From Trichosporon coremiiforme (lineage: Eukaryota > Basidiomycota > Tremellomycetes > Trichosporonales > Trichosporonaceae): 11,816 bases of DNA. Below are positions 1 through 9,007 of this stretch, in pieces. Below the pieces are notes generated by a model, which ran no database searches, was not told the origin of the DNA, and was given only the letters and a program-made list of their open reading frames with translations. The DNA is taken from contig BCJJ01000127.1 in the NCBI GenBank assembly GCA_039545355.1, positions 1 to 11,816 on the forward strand. Direction: 5' to 3'. Within the stretch, counting starts at the first letter, position 1. Every line of letters starts with the position of its first letter. The position numbers and the translations under genes are program-made.

Positions 1-1893
1 GGCGTTCTCCCGTGAGTTCACAGTGTCTTGACGAAACTGACATACAGAGATGGCACCATCGTGACGTCCGACTCGCTGGGAAGTGTGACTTTCTGGGATC
101 CGTCGAGCATGGCCCAACGCCAGTCGTTCCGGAGCCACAAGGCCGACGGCATGTGTCTTGTCATCGGCCCCGGGGGCCGCACTGTCTTCACTTCTGGACC
201 CGACCAGCGCGTGTGCCAGTTCACGGCCGTACCGCAGCAGAAGGGCGGTGTGCAGTGGGCACTCACCTCGACGAAGCGGGTACACAGCCACGACGTCCGT
301 GCGCTCGCGATTTTCCCTCCCTACGTTCCCCTGGCTGCCAACACGAAGATCCCGCCGACGCTCATCAACCCCGGTCTCGCGCCGATCCTCGCCTCGGGCG
401 GCTGGGACATGGCGCCGGTGCTGACTTCCGCCGCGCCGGCGGACATTATGGCGGACAAGCTGAAGAACCCGCTCGCGAAGAACAAGAACCGCCAGCGCGT
501 CACGTTCGAGGAGGCGTACTCGCGCAAGCTGTCTGCGTTCGGTGGCGAGCGCGGCGCGTCCCGTATCAGCGTCGCGCGGGAAGGGCGCCTCGTCCTTGGC
601 CGCAAGGACCGCAGCGTCGGCGTCTGGCGCGTGCTCGAGGACGAGGGCGGGTGGGAGAAGGTGCTCGAGATGGAGCTCAAGCTGCGCACCAACCTGATCT
701 CGTCCTCGATCTCTGAGGACGGACAGTGGCTCGCCGTCTCGGACCTCTACGAGACGAAGCTGTTCCGCCTGATTGACACCGGTTCTGCGATCCGCCCGCA
801 CCGCATCCGCTCGTTCGCGACTGACCTCGCCTCTGCGCCTGAGCTGAAGGAGCTCAAGCTCGGCCAGAAGGGCTGCGGCTCGAGCGCGCTGCTCTTCACT
901 CCCGACTCGGGACGGCTGGTGATGGCTCTCGCGGCGAGCGCGAACGTCGTCGTCCTTGAGCTACCCGAGGTGGACGAGGGCGACGAGGTCGAGGTCGCGC
1001 GCGTCTTCGCGCCGCAGCACAAGCTGGAGGGCGGGCGTTCGATCCGCCGTCGGCGGCGGCAGAAGGCGGCACACCGCCTCGACATGGACGTGGAGATGGA
1101 CTCGTCTTCCGACAGCGAGAGCGACGAGGAGGACAAGGCGCCCGAGACGCAGCCGTGGGTGACGGGTCTCGCCTGCTCGCTCGACGGGCAGTACCTCGCC
1201 ACCTCGGACACTGGGGGCAAGGTGACCGTGTTCAATCTGGACACGATGTCGCTGCACGCTTTGCTGCCGACGCTTCCTCAGGCGCCGATCGCTCTCGCGT
1301 TCGCGCCGACGCACCCCCTCCTGCTCCTCGTGCACCCCTCGAACAGCGTCGGCTTCTACGACCTCGAGGGCCGCCGCCTCCTCCCGCCCTCGCACCAGGT
1401 GACGGTGCTGAACCAGACGCTGCGCGGCCTCCACGCATCAGTGCAGGGCGCGGCGTTCGAGCCGTCTCGTGCTACGCCTCGCGCCGCCAAGCTAGCGCTG
1501 TTCGCGCACGACTGGCTCGCAACTGCGCGTATTGACCTGGACCTGGTTGCGCGTGCGCGCGAGCCGGGAGCCCTGACGAGCAAGGCGCTCCGGAGGAAAC
1601 GCGCGCGCGAGGCGCGAGAGGCCCTCGAGGCCTCCAGCGCCTCGCCGTCAGTCACGACCGGCAGCGTCGCGAGCGACATGCCGCTCTCGGTTGTCCCGCA
1701 GCCGATTCGGTCTAAGGGCGTCAGTTCCGCCAATGACGCCGACTTCGTCAAGGTCGCGACGGACCGGTTCCGCGCCATTGTCGACGTCGACTGGCTCGGT
1801 GAGGGCGAGCTCATGCTTGTCGAGCGGCCGTATGCCGACTATGTCGGCGAACTGCCCCCTGCCTTCTGGACCGGCAGCTATGGCAAGGCGTAG
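1..1893 (+). CDS. UTP4: U3 snoRNP/t-UTP WD40 protein Utp4 (cirhin homologue), 5'-truncated by window edge
   Basis: Utp4 belongs to the t-UTP (UtpA) part of the small-subunit processome and acts in the nucleolus in rDNA transcription and early 18S pre-rRNA processing (family knowledge). The 5' end lies outside the window. Bases 1-11 are the end of an exon, 12-47 a 36-nt intron (GTGAGT donor, AACTGAC branch, ATACAG acceptor), and 48-1893 one long exon ending in TAG. Splicing gives GVLPDGTIVTSDSLGSVTFW, the expected Utp4 WD-blade text. About 618 residues are present; full Utp4 proteins have roughly 690-780. Further blades are visible at the level of residues such as TGLACSLDGQYLATSDTGGK (near 1160-1220). 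A basic stretch (about 1041-1075) and an acidic Ser/Asp/Glu cluster (1081-1140) form a disordered linker. A Lys/Arg-rich segment (about 1575-1620) looks nuclear-targeting. The C-terminal block GEGELMLVERP with LPPAFW is typical of Utp4. The apparent start TTG at 28 lies inside the intron and is not a start. Confidence 0.92.
12..47 (+). other. Spliceosomal intron in UTP4 (36 nt)
   Basis: Donor GTGAGT at 12, branch-like AACTGAC at about 35-41 and acceptor ACATACAG ending at 47. Removing it joins codons for G-V-L-P to D-G-T-I-V in frame, which matches the Utp4 family. It sets the pattern for the very short introns seen in the other genes. Confidence 0.85.
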
Positions 1894-2073
1894 TAGCATC
1901 GTACATCTCAATGCATATCATCGTATTATACTGCTTCTGCTTGTTGCGCATGAATGAGTGGGGATCAAGGGCGCGACCAGTCACCTGTCCTCACCCGAGT
2001 CTGCCGGCTATCCGGGGGACAGCTCACGCGAAGGTATAGTGATACATACATACACGTCTGTCGTAGTAGTACT

Positions 2074-3217
2074 TCAAGCCGAGATGAGGGGGAACTCAAT
2101 CCCCGGCCTTTGCGAGCACCAAACCCTCCTAACCCTACAGTTGGCATACACTCTCACGAACGTGATCCTGTCAAATGTCTCGGGGAGCTGTCTCCCTCCT
2201 CCCCCCTCTCTCCGTTGCCTCTTGCCCTCTTGCGCCTCTCCTCCCTGCTGCGCGCGGAGTGAAGCAGAGTGCATTTTCCCAAACAGAGAGACCAGCGGGC
2301 GTAGATCGATGGACAATTCGGCCCAGTCACTCAACCTGTGCTCGTCACTCGGCAGTGCGAGGGGTAGATGGAGCAGTGGCTTTGACGGGTGAAGAGACGG
2401 CGAGGTCTGTCGTCAGCCAACATTTCTCCTGCCTGCTCGAAGTCAGATAAAGACTCACCTTCCAACTACTCAGCCTAACCGTGCCTCCTCTCCCTCTCTG
2501 ATCCTCAACGCCAACCTCAAAGGCCACACCCCGCTTGCCCGATCGCTTAAACTGGATCCCGAAGTAGGGCAGTTCCACACCTAGTCCTTGCCGACCTCCG
2601 GCTTGGATCCAAGTATCTGGCCGAGGGCTTTGGATGTGTATCACGCGACCCTGCACGCTGCGTGAGGAGTGGAGGGGGCGATGGTATGCTGAACGCTGGT
2701 GCTCGCGCCCTGTCCAGTCTATTCGCCCGTCGGGGTGTCGAGGCAATGGCTGTGAATAATCTATATCGAGACAGGCACGTGCTGCCGGTGCTGAGAGTTA
2801 GTTCGAGCTCCTCGACGATTTAGCTGCCCACGCGGCTCTGCTGGCACTGTGGACAGCGTCGAACTCTGTAGGCTCTGCAGGACAGCGATCTGCGAGCCGC
2901 CAAGACGTGCCCCGCTGGCCATTCGATACCCACGACAAACAGCCATGACGCCTTCCTGGGTCGTCCGATACCCGTTTCCACAATGTGGTCGAAGTGCAGA
3001 AAATACTTACTTTGGGAAGAGTAGGAGGAGTTGTCGCCTGGATAATCGCTGTCGTTAAGGACCGTCACGAAAGATTTGGAGGAAGGACCCTCCGCGACGT
3101 GCCAGAGGCGACTCAGCCCGCTCTCGCTGTTCAGCAGGACCAGGAGTCCGGGCTGGCATTAGCTCGTCCCTCTCGTCCCTCTTTCGAGCTCACCTGGACC
3201 TGTCCGTCAAGCAGCAT
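2074..3217 (-). CDS. CFAP20: CFAP20/DUF667-domain protein (Bug22/GTL3-like), four exons
   Basis: Family knowledge: CFAP20 is an axonemal inner-junction and centriole protein, also retained in some lineages without motile cilia and linked to nuclear roles in animals. Exons: 3217-3194, 3152-3011, 2790-2459, 2406-2074, giving 276 aa. Introns are 41, 220 and 52 nt with GTGAGC, GTAAGT and GTGAGT donors and GCTAATG, CTAAC and GCTGAC branch sites; phases agree throughout. Seen in the protein: VQPGLLVLLNSESGLSRLW at residues 7-25 aligns with the family's FQSGFLSILYS...W start. V105-I-H-I then LGVELP (125-130) and FEVGVEDQ (146-153) match the core. VRVYANCRVRRVW (250-262) matches the hallmark RVQIHANCRVRRVYF. 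Two lineage insertions are visible, at about residues 40-90 and 210-241; the latter is basic and Gly-rich (KRQRREGGGGR). An in-frame stop lies upstream of the chosen ATG, whose -3 base is A. Human CFAP20 is 193 aa. The gene is convergent with UTP4, 180 nt between stops. Function in this yeast is unknown. Confidence 0.86.
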
Positions 3218-3416
3218 CCTTTCCTCAATCGATACCGTTGACACCTAAAGGTACGTCCCTCCTCCTCGGCTGAAATGACGTCAAATCAGCCGGCTGACCT
3301 TTTGGCGGAACCAAAATTTTGGATCGTCGTCTACCCTCTTCGACTCCAGAGCTGGCTTACTGGCTGTCAGAGCGGTTGCCGGAGCACGCGCAAGAGCGGA
3401 GGAGGGGCAAGAAGCG

Positions 3417-3421
3417 AAAAA
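3417..3421 (-). terminator. RNA polymerase III terminator of tRNA-Lys
   Basis: A run of five T on the minus strand begins four bases after the tRNA 3' end, the usual pol III stop signal. Confidence 0.8.
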
Positions 3422-3424
3422 GAG

Positions 3425-3513
3425 AGCCTCGTATGGGGCTCGAACCCATGACTGTGTGATCTATCGGCATAGAGACTAAGAGTCACACTATCTACCGACT
3501 GATATAACGAGGC
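3425..3513 (-). tRNA. tRNA-Lys(CTT) with 16-nt intron
   Basis: On the minus strand the acceptor GCCTCGT (3513-3507) pairs with ACGAGGC (3432-3426). The D arm is TATC/GATA around an AGTCGGTA loop. The anticodon stem TGTGA/TCACA encloses CT-CTT-A with anticodon CTT at 3480-3478. A 16-nt intron (3476-3461) follows position 37, and A38 is at 3460. The T arm is ATGGG-TTCGAGC-CCCAT. Discriminator is T at 3425. The mature length is 73 nt before CCA. The intron position is canonical for eukaryotic tRNA genes. Confidence 0.95.
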
Positions 3514-3948
3514 TACGTTGTTTGGTGATGTCCACGGCAGGCGAGCAGCGCCATGATCCTTTCTTCTCGTTTCTGCTCCATCTCCCCCTATGTCTTTCTT
3601 CTGCCCCTCCTGCGCTTCTCTCTGCGCTCTGCAGCCACTGACTGCTTGATCTCACCGTGCTCAAACCCTAGGGACATGTGAAAGAATTGAATGCTCCTTG
3701 TGCTCGGGTTTGCTTGAATTCATCTACAGACGGGGCCGCCGGGGCACCCGCAATGCGAAATGTCTATGTAAAGTAGTAGGGTAGGGGCGGCATGCGGTGG
3801 AGCGGAGGGGAGGTCCAGAGGGTGGGCATGAGGGTGATGGCACATGTGGTTGTACAGCGTTGGCCGGGCGCGCCGTCAGACGCGGACGGTTCAACGCGCA
3901 GAAGCTCAGCCTGTCGCCGAGATCGTGGGGGTGGAGCGGTCGGCGACT
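3514..3948. other. Intergenic region between tRNA-Lys and the GDPD gene 3' end
   Basis: No open frame with host-like codon use was found on either strand. The part above about 3660 probably holds the 3' UTR of the GDPD gene (inference). The part next to 3514 is the 5' flank of the tRNA gene. Pol III promoter elements are internal to the tRNA, so none is expected here. Confidence 0.5.
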
Positions 3949-5519
3949 TCAGGCAGCCGCGACGGCGACGGACTGGTGCGCCGCGAAGGAGTCGGCCTTC
4001 TCGAGCCCGTCGTAGGCAAGCTGAGCGGGCTCGTCGGCGACGGGCGCGGCTTGACCGTTCTGGCCGTTGAGAACCTCACCGTTCGCCTTCTGCAGATCGG
4101 CCAGATCGACCTCATGCAGAGGCCCGGGCTGGTAGCAGTTTGTGCGCAGGGCGTCAAGTTGCGTGCGCTCGAGCCAGGGCTGGGGGTTGTGATTCCGTGG
4201 CAGTTTCCAGAGGAGTTCCAGGCGGCGTGGAGGCCGGCGAGTTTGGTGCCGAGGTGTGTTCGACGAAATGGTCAGTAGCAAAGGATCCGTGTGAGCGCAG
4301 GTAGGCACGGGCAAGGTAGTGGCCGCATACGTGTGTGAAGGCATAGTAGCGCCAGTGGCTCCAGGGGAACCAGTAGGCGGCGAGGCCTGGAATGTCGACC
4401 TTGGAGGGGTCCTCAACCACCTGGGCGTCAGTTTAGGGGTGGCCCTGCTTAACTCACCTCCTTCTTCAGCTCGGTCAGGAGCCCAACCTTGTCGGTAAGG
4501 ATGGCCTGGACGCCCCAGGTCATGGCGGTGCGCATCTCGTTCGGGTCGTTGACCGTCCACACACAGACCTCCTTGTCGGCGGCGCGGCAGTCGGCGATGA
4601 ACTTCTGCCCCTCGGAGCCGACGAGCATGGAGAAGTTGATGGAGAACCCAGCGCACGCGTTCCAGAAGTACTGACGCGCAATCGAGGGCGAGATGCCGAT
4701 GTGGTACCGCGTGCACGAGGGCAGGTACTTGTACGCAGGACGGATGAAGAGTGGGTGCCAGAGACCGAGGATGATACGAGGCGCGAGCTCCTGCTCCCAG
4801 TTCTCGTACTTACTGCACTTGTTGAGCATGCTATGTCAGCGCCGAAGGACTCACGAGAGAATGCGTGCGATCTCGGGCTGAGCGTTAGCTAAAACGTGGA
4901 ACGAGTATAGCTGGACACCAGCAACTCACGAAGAGACCCTCCGGGTCATTCTGGATCTTGCAGTCGATCTGCGGTAAGCCCTCCTCTATCCCCTCACAAA
5001 CTCACGTTAAGCTTAACGTGCTTGTTCTCCGGCTCCATGATAAGGCCGATGAGCTGGTCGAAGCGCGGGACGGGCTGGACCGGCTCCTTGGTCGTACGCA
5101 CGTGCCTTATCGCATTAGGACAGCCGCGCGCATGGCTTACTCGATGACGCCCTCCCACGGCTGGGACTTTATCGTGCCAGAGCCGTTGGTCGTGCGGTCC
5201 AGCGTCGGGTCGTGAAACATGAGGATGACGCCGTCGGAAGTGACGTGGACGTCTGCATGTCAGTCGGGGTCGTGTACACAAGACCGAGGTTCGGCAATTA
5301 ATGATACGCACCACTCTCGATGGCGTCGGCACCCTCCTTGATCGCGGCGCGGAAGCTTGCGAGTCTGTGATGTCAGAGGCGCTGCCGGCGCTGGCCCGCT
5401 GGCCAGCGGAGCACCACTGATCGCGATCGCCCTTACGTGTTCTCTGGGAGGAAGGCTGAGGCACCGCGGTGGCCCCAGACCTGGATGTCCTTGACGGCGC
5501 GAATGGGCGAGTCGGCCAT
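3949..5519 (-). CDS. Glycerophosphodiester phosphodiesterase family protein (Pgc1-like phospholipase C), multi-exon
   Basis: GDPD enzymes hydrolyse glycerophosphodiesters; the fungal Pgc1 branch degrades phosphatidylglycerol (family knowledge). Exons read: 5519-5437, 5364-5312, 5252-5141, 5105-5006, 4968-4930, 4877-4855, 4812-4458, then one from 4420. Introns are 72, 59, 35, 37, 52, 42 and 37 nt. The catalytic pattern HR(X)nEXD(X)nH is complete: H17-R18 in WGHRGASAFLPENT, E44-S-D46, H59 in FHD. VRTTKEPVQPVPRF, KLNIDCKIQNDPEGLF, LAPRIILGLWHP and VCVWTVNDPNE are typical of Pgc1-like proteins. The start ATG has a CACC context. The 3' end is uncertain: the exon from 4420 reads on to a TGA at 4156-4154 (343 aa), but 4179-3949 is open in another frame with strong host-like codon use. 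An intron 4264-4180 (85 nt, GTCGAA donor, CCCCCAG acceptor) or 4330-4180 (GTATGC donor) would join it in phase, giving about 383 aa in the first case. The enzyme identity is firm; PG specificity is inferred. Confidence 0.85.
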
Positions 5520-7018
5520 GGTGATAACGGGTGATGGCAATGCAGAGTCTAGCGAGATGAGTGGCAAGTGTAGGGAAGATGACAGGGGAGGAGCAGAGGG
5601 TATATAAGAGTGTTGTGAGGGTTGTTGCGTTGTCTGGACTGATCTGGACGTGAGTGGATAGCCGGTGGCCACGCTCGGCCACTTGGGTTTGAAATGAAAA
5701 TCGGGGCTTGTGGTTAGGCGATGCCCGCATCGCCGTTCGTCGTCCTCAGGCCCCGTGCACTCCCCACCTCGCAAAGACGGCATAACACGTTTTCAAATGC
5801 AACCCTGTTCGTTTTCACACTCGACACGCAGTTCTGATGCAGCTCCGCCGCCCCGCGCAGTCTCCGTTCCCGGTGTCCGAAGCATCTCGTCGTCTCCATG
5901 CATGTCACAGAGTCCCACTCTCACGCCCCCGCGCCGCAACGCCCGGCAGCAAGCGCAGGGCGAGTAGGGGCTCTGTCAGGGCCCACCTGCCCAGAGCGGC
6001 AACGCCTCCTCGTCCCGGCGCCCCAGCACCATCGGTCAGAAGCGAGACGTCTCAGCCTTGCGCGCCCAACTGTACGGTTGCGGGCGCTCGAGACGGGGCA
6101 AAGGCGCGGGTGACGAGCAGGGAACAGACCAAACAGGCATGTGTCGCGGTCCAGACTGCACACACAGTACGACTTCTGACCGACAATAGAACAGACGTTC
6201 GGAATGTGCGTCGCGCAATCGCCAGACTCCACAGTCCCGTGTCGGAGATGTCGGCTCACGTACAGGGCGTCGCGCAGATACGCAGCAGGTGACTCGCAAT
6301 GACACGGTTGCCACCCAGATCCCCATGGACCCCACGAGCCCAGTAGGCACGTTGGGGTGAGTCACAACAACGAAGCTCGACACAAGACGTCTTAACATCT
6401 GATCTGATGACCGCCGGGCAACCGGGCCGGCATCCGCGAGACTACTTAACAGCCGCACATGAGCCTGTGATCACTAGTCAACTGCGACAGACGCTGCACT
6501 GGTGCTCTCTGGCAGTCACGCCGACGAGTTGAGTCGTCACCTCGGCGGCACGCTTGAGACAGAATGCCTGCGGCATAGCTAAACATAGTCGGACCATCCT
6601 CGCTGCCGAGGCATGCGACATATTCACTAGATCCTCGCAGATCGCAGATCAGCGGGCAAGGCGTTCCGTGAACACGTGATTGCGACTTTCACTGGAATCA
6701 CTTTGCCCCGGAGGAAGCCGCATCGTTCCCCCTGCCAAGCATGCAGAGGGCGGGCTTCCCGGCACTGGGCGCTGCGACTGTTGGACGCCGGTGTCCATAT
6801 GCATGCATGTCGACTTCAAAACACCGAGTCTTTGGCAACATGACCGTCTGTGCGCGTGCACGCCATGATGACCACCGAAGACGTCAGCCAGACTCGGCCA
6901 TTAGCGGAACCTTCCCTCGGAAGTAACCGAATCCACGGCGCGCTTATCAAACGGGGCCATCTGTTCCTTCCTCCTTTCTCCAGCCTGACCTTCCCTCATC
7001 ACCATCACAGACAGCACG
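5520..7018. other. Divergent intergenic region between the GDPD and monooxygenase genes
   Basis: About 1.5 kb without a gene I can support. The left end is the GDPD leader and TATA element. The right end (about 6960-7018) is a CT-rich stretch directly before the monooxygenase ATG, as in a fungal 5' leader. The open frames between (for example 5837-6292 plus, 6036-6458 minus) have composition unlike the neighbouring genes and no recognisable domain. No tRNA, 5S rRNA or obvious terminal repeats were seen. Confidence 0.5.
5601..5606 (-). promoter_or_regulatory. TATA element upstream of the GDPD gene
   Basis: TATATA lies 82 bases upstream of the GDPD start codon, a plausible core promoter distance for a fungal gene with a short leader. 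Read on the plus strand it is TATATAAG, an even better consensus, but no supported gene starts to its right before 7019. Assignment to the minus-strand gene is therefore by position. Confidence 0.4.
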
Positions 7019-8711
7019 ATGTCTGTCTCGCCCGCCATCCCCCTGCCGCCGCTGACGCGCGTCGCTGTCGTCGGTGGCGGCGGCCCCAGCGGCCTCGTCG
7101 CTGTCAAGCAGCTGCTGGACGCGGGCGTGAAACTCTCCAAAATCGCAGCGTTCGACGACCGGCCGGCAGCGGGTGGAGTGTGGAACTACGTCGCTGATCC
7201 CGGGACGCCAATCATCAGCTGGCGCGAGAACGGAATGGCCGTGCTGAGGAGCGAGAGGGAGAAGGCGCACCCTGGTGCTCTGGGCCCGGGAGGTGAGCTA
7301 CCAATGCGGAGTTCCGCTGACAGCAGGTGTCTACGACCATCTCCGGACCAACCTGCCGAAGCATATGTGAGCTAGTACAAGGTGTCAGAGNTGACAGGCA
7401 GTATGGCATACCGCGGCGCCGAGTTTCCCGAGTCGAATCCGCTCTTCCCTCATCACCCGCAGGTCAAGGAGTACCTCCAGGCATACGCGCGTGAGAAAGG
7501 GTGAGCTGAGATGGCTTCTGTCCCAGCTGACGACAGACTCGATAGTGTTATCCAGTGGAACACCCTGGTCACGAGCGTCAAGCACAATCCCGCCTCGACG
7601 GGACCAGCGGACCACTGGGCCGTCGAGGTCGAGCATGACGGCAAGCGGCGCACCGAGTTCGTGTCTCACGTCATCGTCTCGAACGGGCACTACAACGAGC
7701 CGTTTGTCCCCAGTGTCCCCGGACTCNACACGTTCAAGGGCACGCTAATCCACTCGCGATGGTGGCGCAACGCAGCCACGTTCCGAGGGAAGAACGTGAT
7801 CGTCGTCGGTTCTCGTGCGTCCGGGTTCGACATTGCCCGCGAACTGGCACAGGACGACTACAACGCGCGCGAATCCGGCCACCCCAACCCCCAGCGTAGA
7901 ATCTACCAGTCTGTCCGCGGCGTGGTGGACAAGCCCGAGTGGGACACGGACTTCCCCTGGTCTGGTGAGATCACTGTCGTGTCCCAGATCGTCAAGTGCG
8001 AGGGCGACACGTTCGAGCTCATGGATGGAAAGAAGATCACCGCCGAGGTCGTTGTCTACGCGACAGGGTACCTGTATTCGTACCCGTTCTTCGATGGCAC
8101 GCCCTTCACCGAGCACCCCGTCACGAAGTCCCTCGCCCCCGCGGAGCCGGGAATCCCCCAGGCCGGTGGACAGACTATCACGAATCTGACGCCGGACGAC
8201 GTGTTCTATGCGCCCGACCCGACACTCGCCTTTATTGGTCTTCGTGAGTCCATAAACACAGGCCCCTAGGCTTCAAGGTTGGAACGGCGAAGCTAACACC
8301 AGACTACATGGTGAACCCCCTCCTGCTGGGTGAGACGACGGCGCACCTGATCGCGTGGGCGTTCACGCATCAGGAGGTGCCGCCCCTCCCGCCCCTGATC
8401 CGCATGACCGACTCCCCGCACGATATCAAGGTCGGCTTCCCTGCCGAGTTTGATAACCAGGATAACTGGCTCAAGGCTATTGGAGAGGTGAGCGCGGCGA
8501 GCGACAGCGAGTCGCGCCAAGCGGTGATGAGCGAACGGGCGGAGCGTCTTCATCTCAGAGCGAAGCACACGCTAGCTACCGATGTACGGAGAACTTAGCT
8601 GACACACAGGGCGGGGACCACCCCGATCACGGCTGGCCGCGCATCTCGGACCGAACGAGACAGTTGCGCGAGGACGCACTCAAGCTCCGCCGCGAGCATC
8701 TCGGATACTAG
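7019..8711 (+). CDS. Flavin-containing monooxygenase (FMO family), six exons
   Basis: FMOs use FAD and NADPH to oxygenate nucleophilic or carbonyl substrates; the substrate here cannot be told. Exons: 7019-7292, 7327-7366, 7402-7500, 7546-8243, 8303-8487, 8610-8711, giving 465 aa. Introns are 34, 35, 45, 59 and 122 nt; all have GTGAG donors and phases agree. Seen in the protein: FAD-binding GxGxxG at G20-G22-G25 (VVGGGGPSG), the FMO fingerprint F201-K-G203-T-L-I-H207-S-R-W-W211, an NADPH-type turn G226-S-R-A-S-G231 (VVGSRASGFDIA), and ATGY at 310-313. MAYRGAEFP with FPHHPQVKEYLQAYA is common in fungal FMOs. The start ATG follows a pyrimidine-rich leader. An N at 7727 is the first base of codon 199, so that residue is unknown; an N at 7391 falls in intron 2. 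The C-terminus is short and Arg-rich, which is ordinary for the family. The gene stands alone and is convergent with the next gene. Confidence 0.93.
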
Positions 8712-9007
8712 ACATGTTAGAACTAGAGCATAGAACCTCTCGCCATGATTTCACCGACACTTCACTGACCCGCCGCTCTTCCGTAGGCTAACCATGGACA
8801 GGCGATAGCGGTGCATTGACTACAACTGCTCTGGGATACAACTAGGAGCTAGAGTGAGTGGCGGCATGGACCATCATATCTCCCAACTCTGGTTTGATCT
8901 CAGCGCATCCAAGGAAAGGACACAACAGCGCACCTCCGGCAGTGACAGGGGTTCTGCAACCTCCTCGGTCCCCTCCTTCACCCTCTCCTTCTACTTCGCC
9001 TCTTTCT
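8712..9007. other. Short convergent intergenic region
   Basis: It lies between the stop of the monooxygenase gene and the stop of the coiled-coil gene and presumably holds both 3' UTRs. Nothing else was recognised. Confidence 0.5.

Noticed and set aside
2041..2055. Short ATAC repeat
   Set aside because: Only a few units; no more than background low complexity in the 3' region of the CFAP20-like gene.
4831..4854. 24-nt intron in the GDPD gene ending at CATAG
   Set aside because: Too short for a spliceosomal intron. The 42-nt version ending at TGCAG (4813) keeps the frame, has a CTGAC branch, and gives ILSKYENW, closer to Pgc1-like proteins.
5837..6292. 151-codon plus-strand open frame in the large intergenic region
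   Set aside because: Arg/Pro/Ala-rich composition as expected from GC-rich non-coding DNA, no splice-site support, no recognisable motif.
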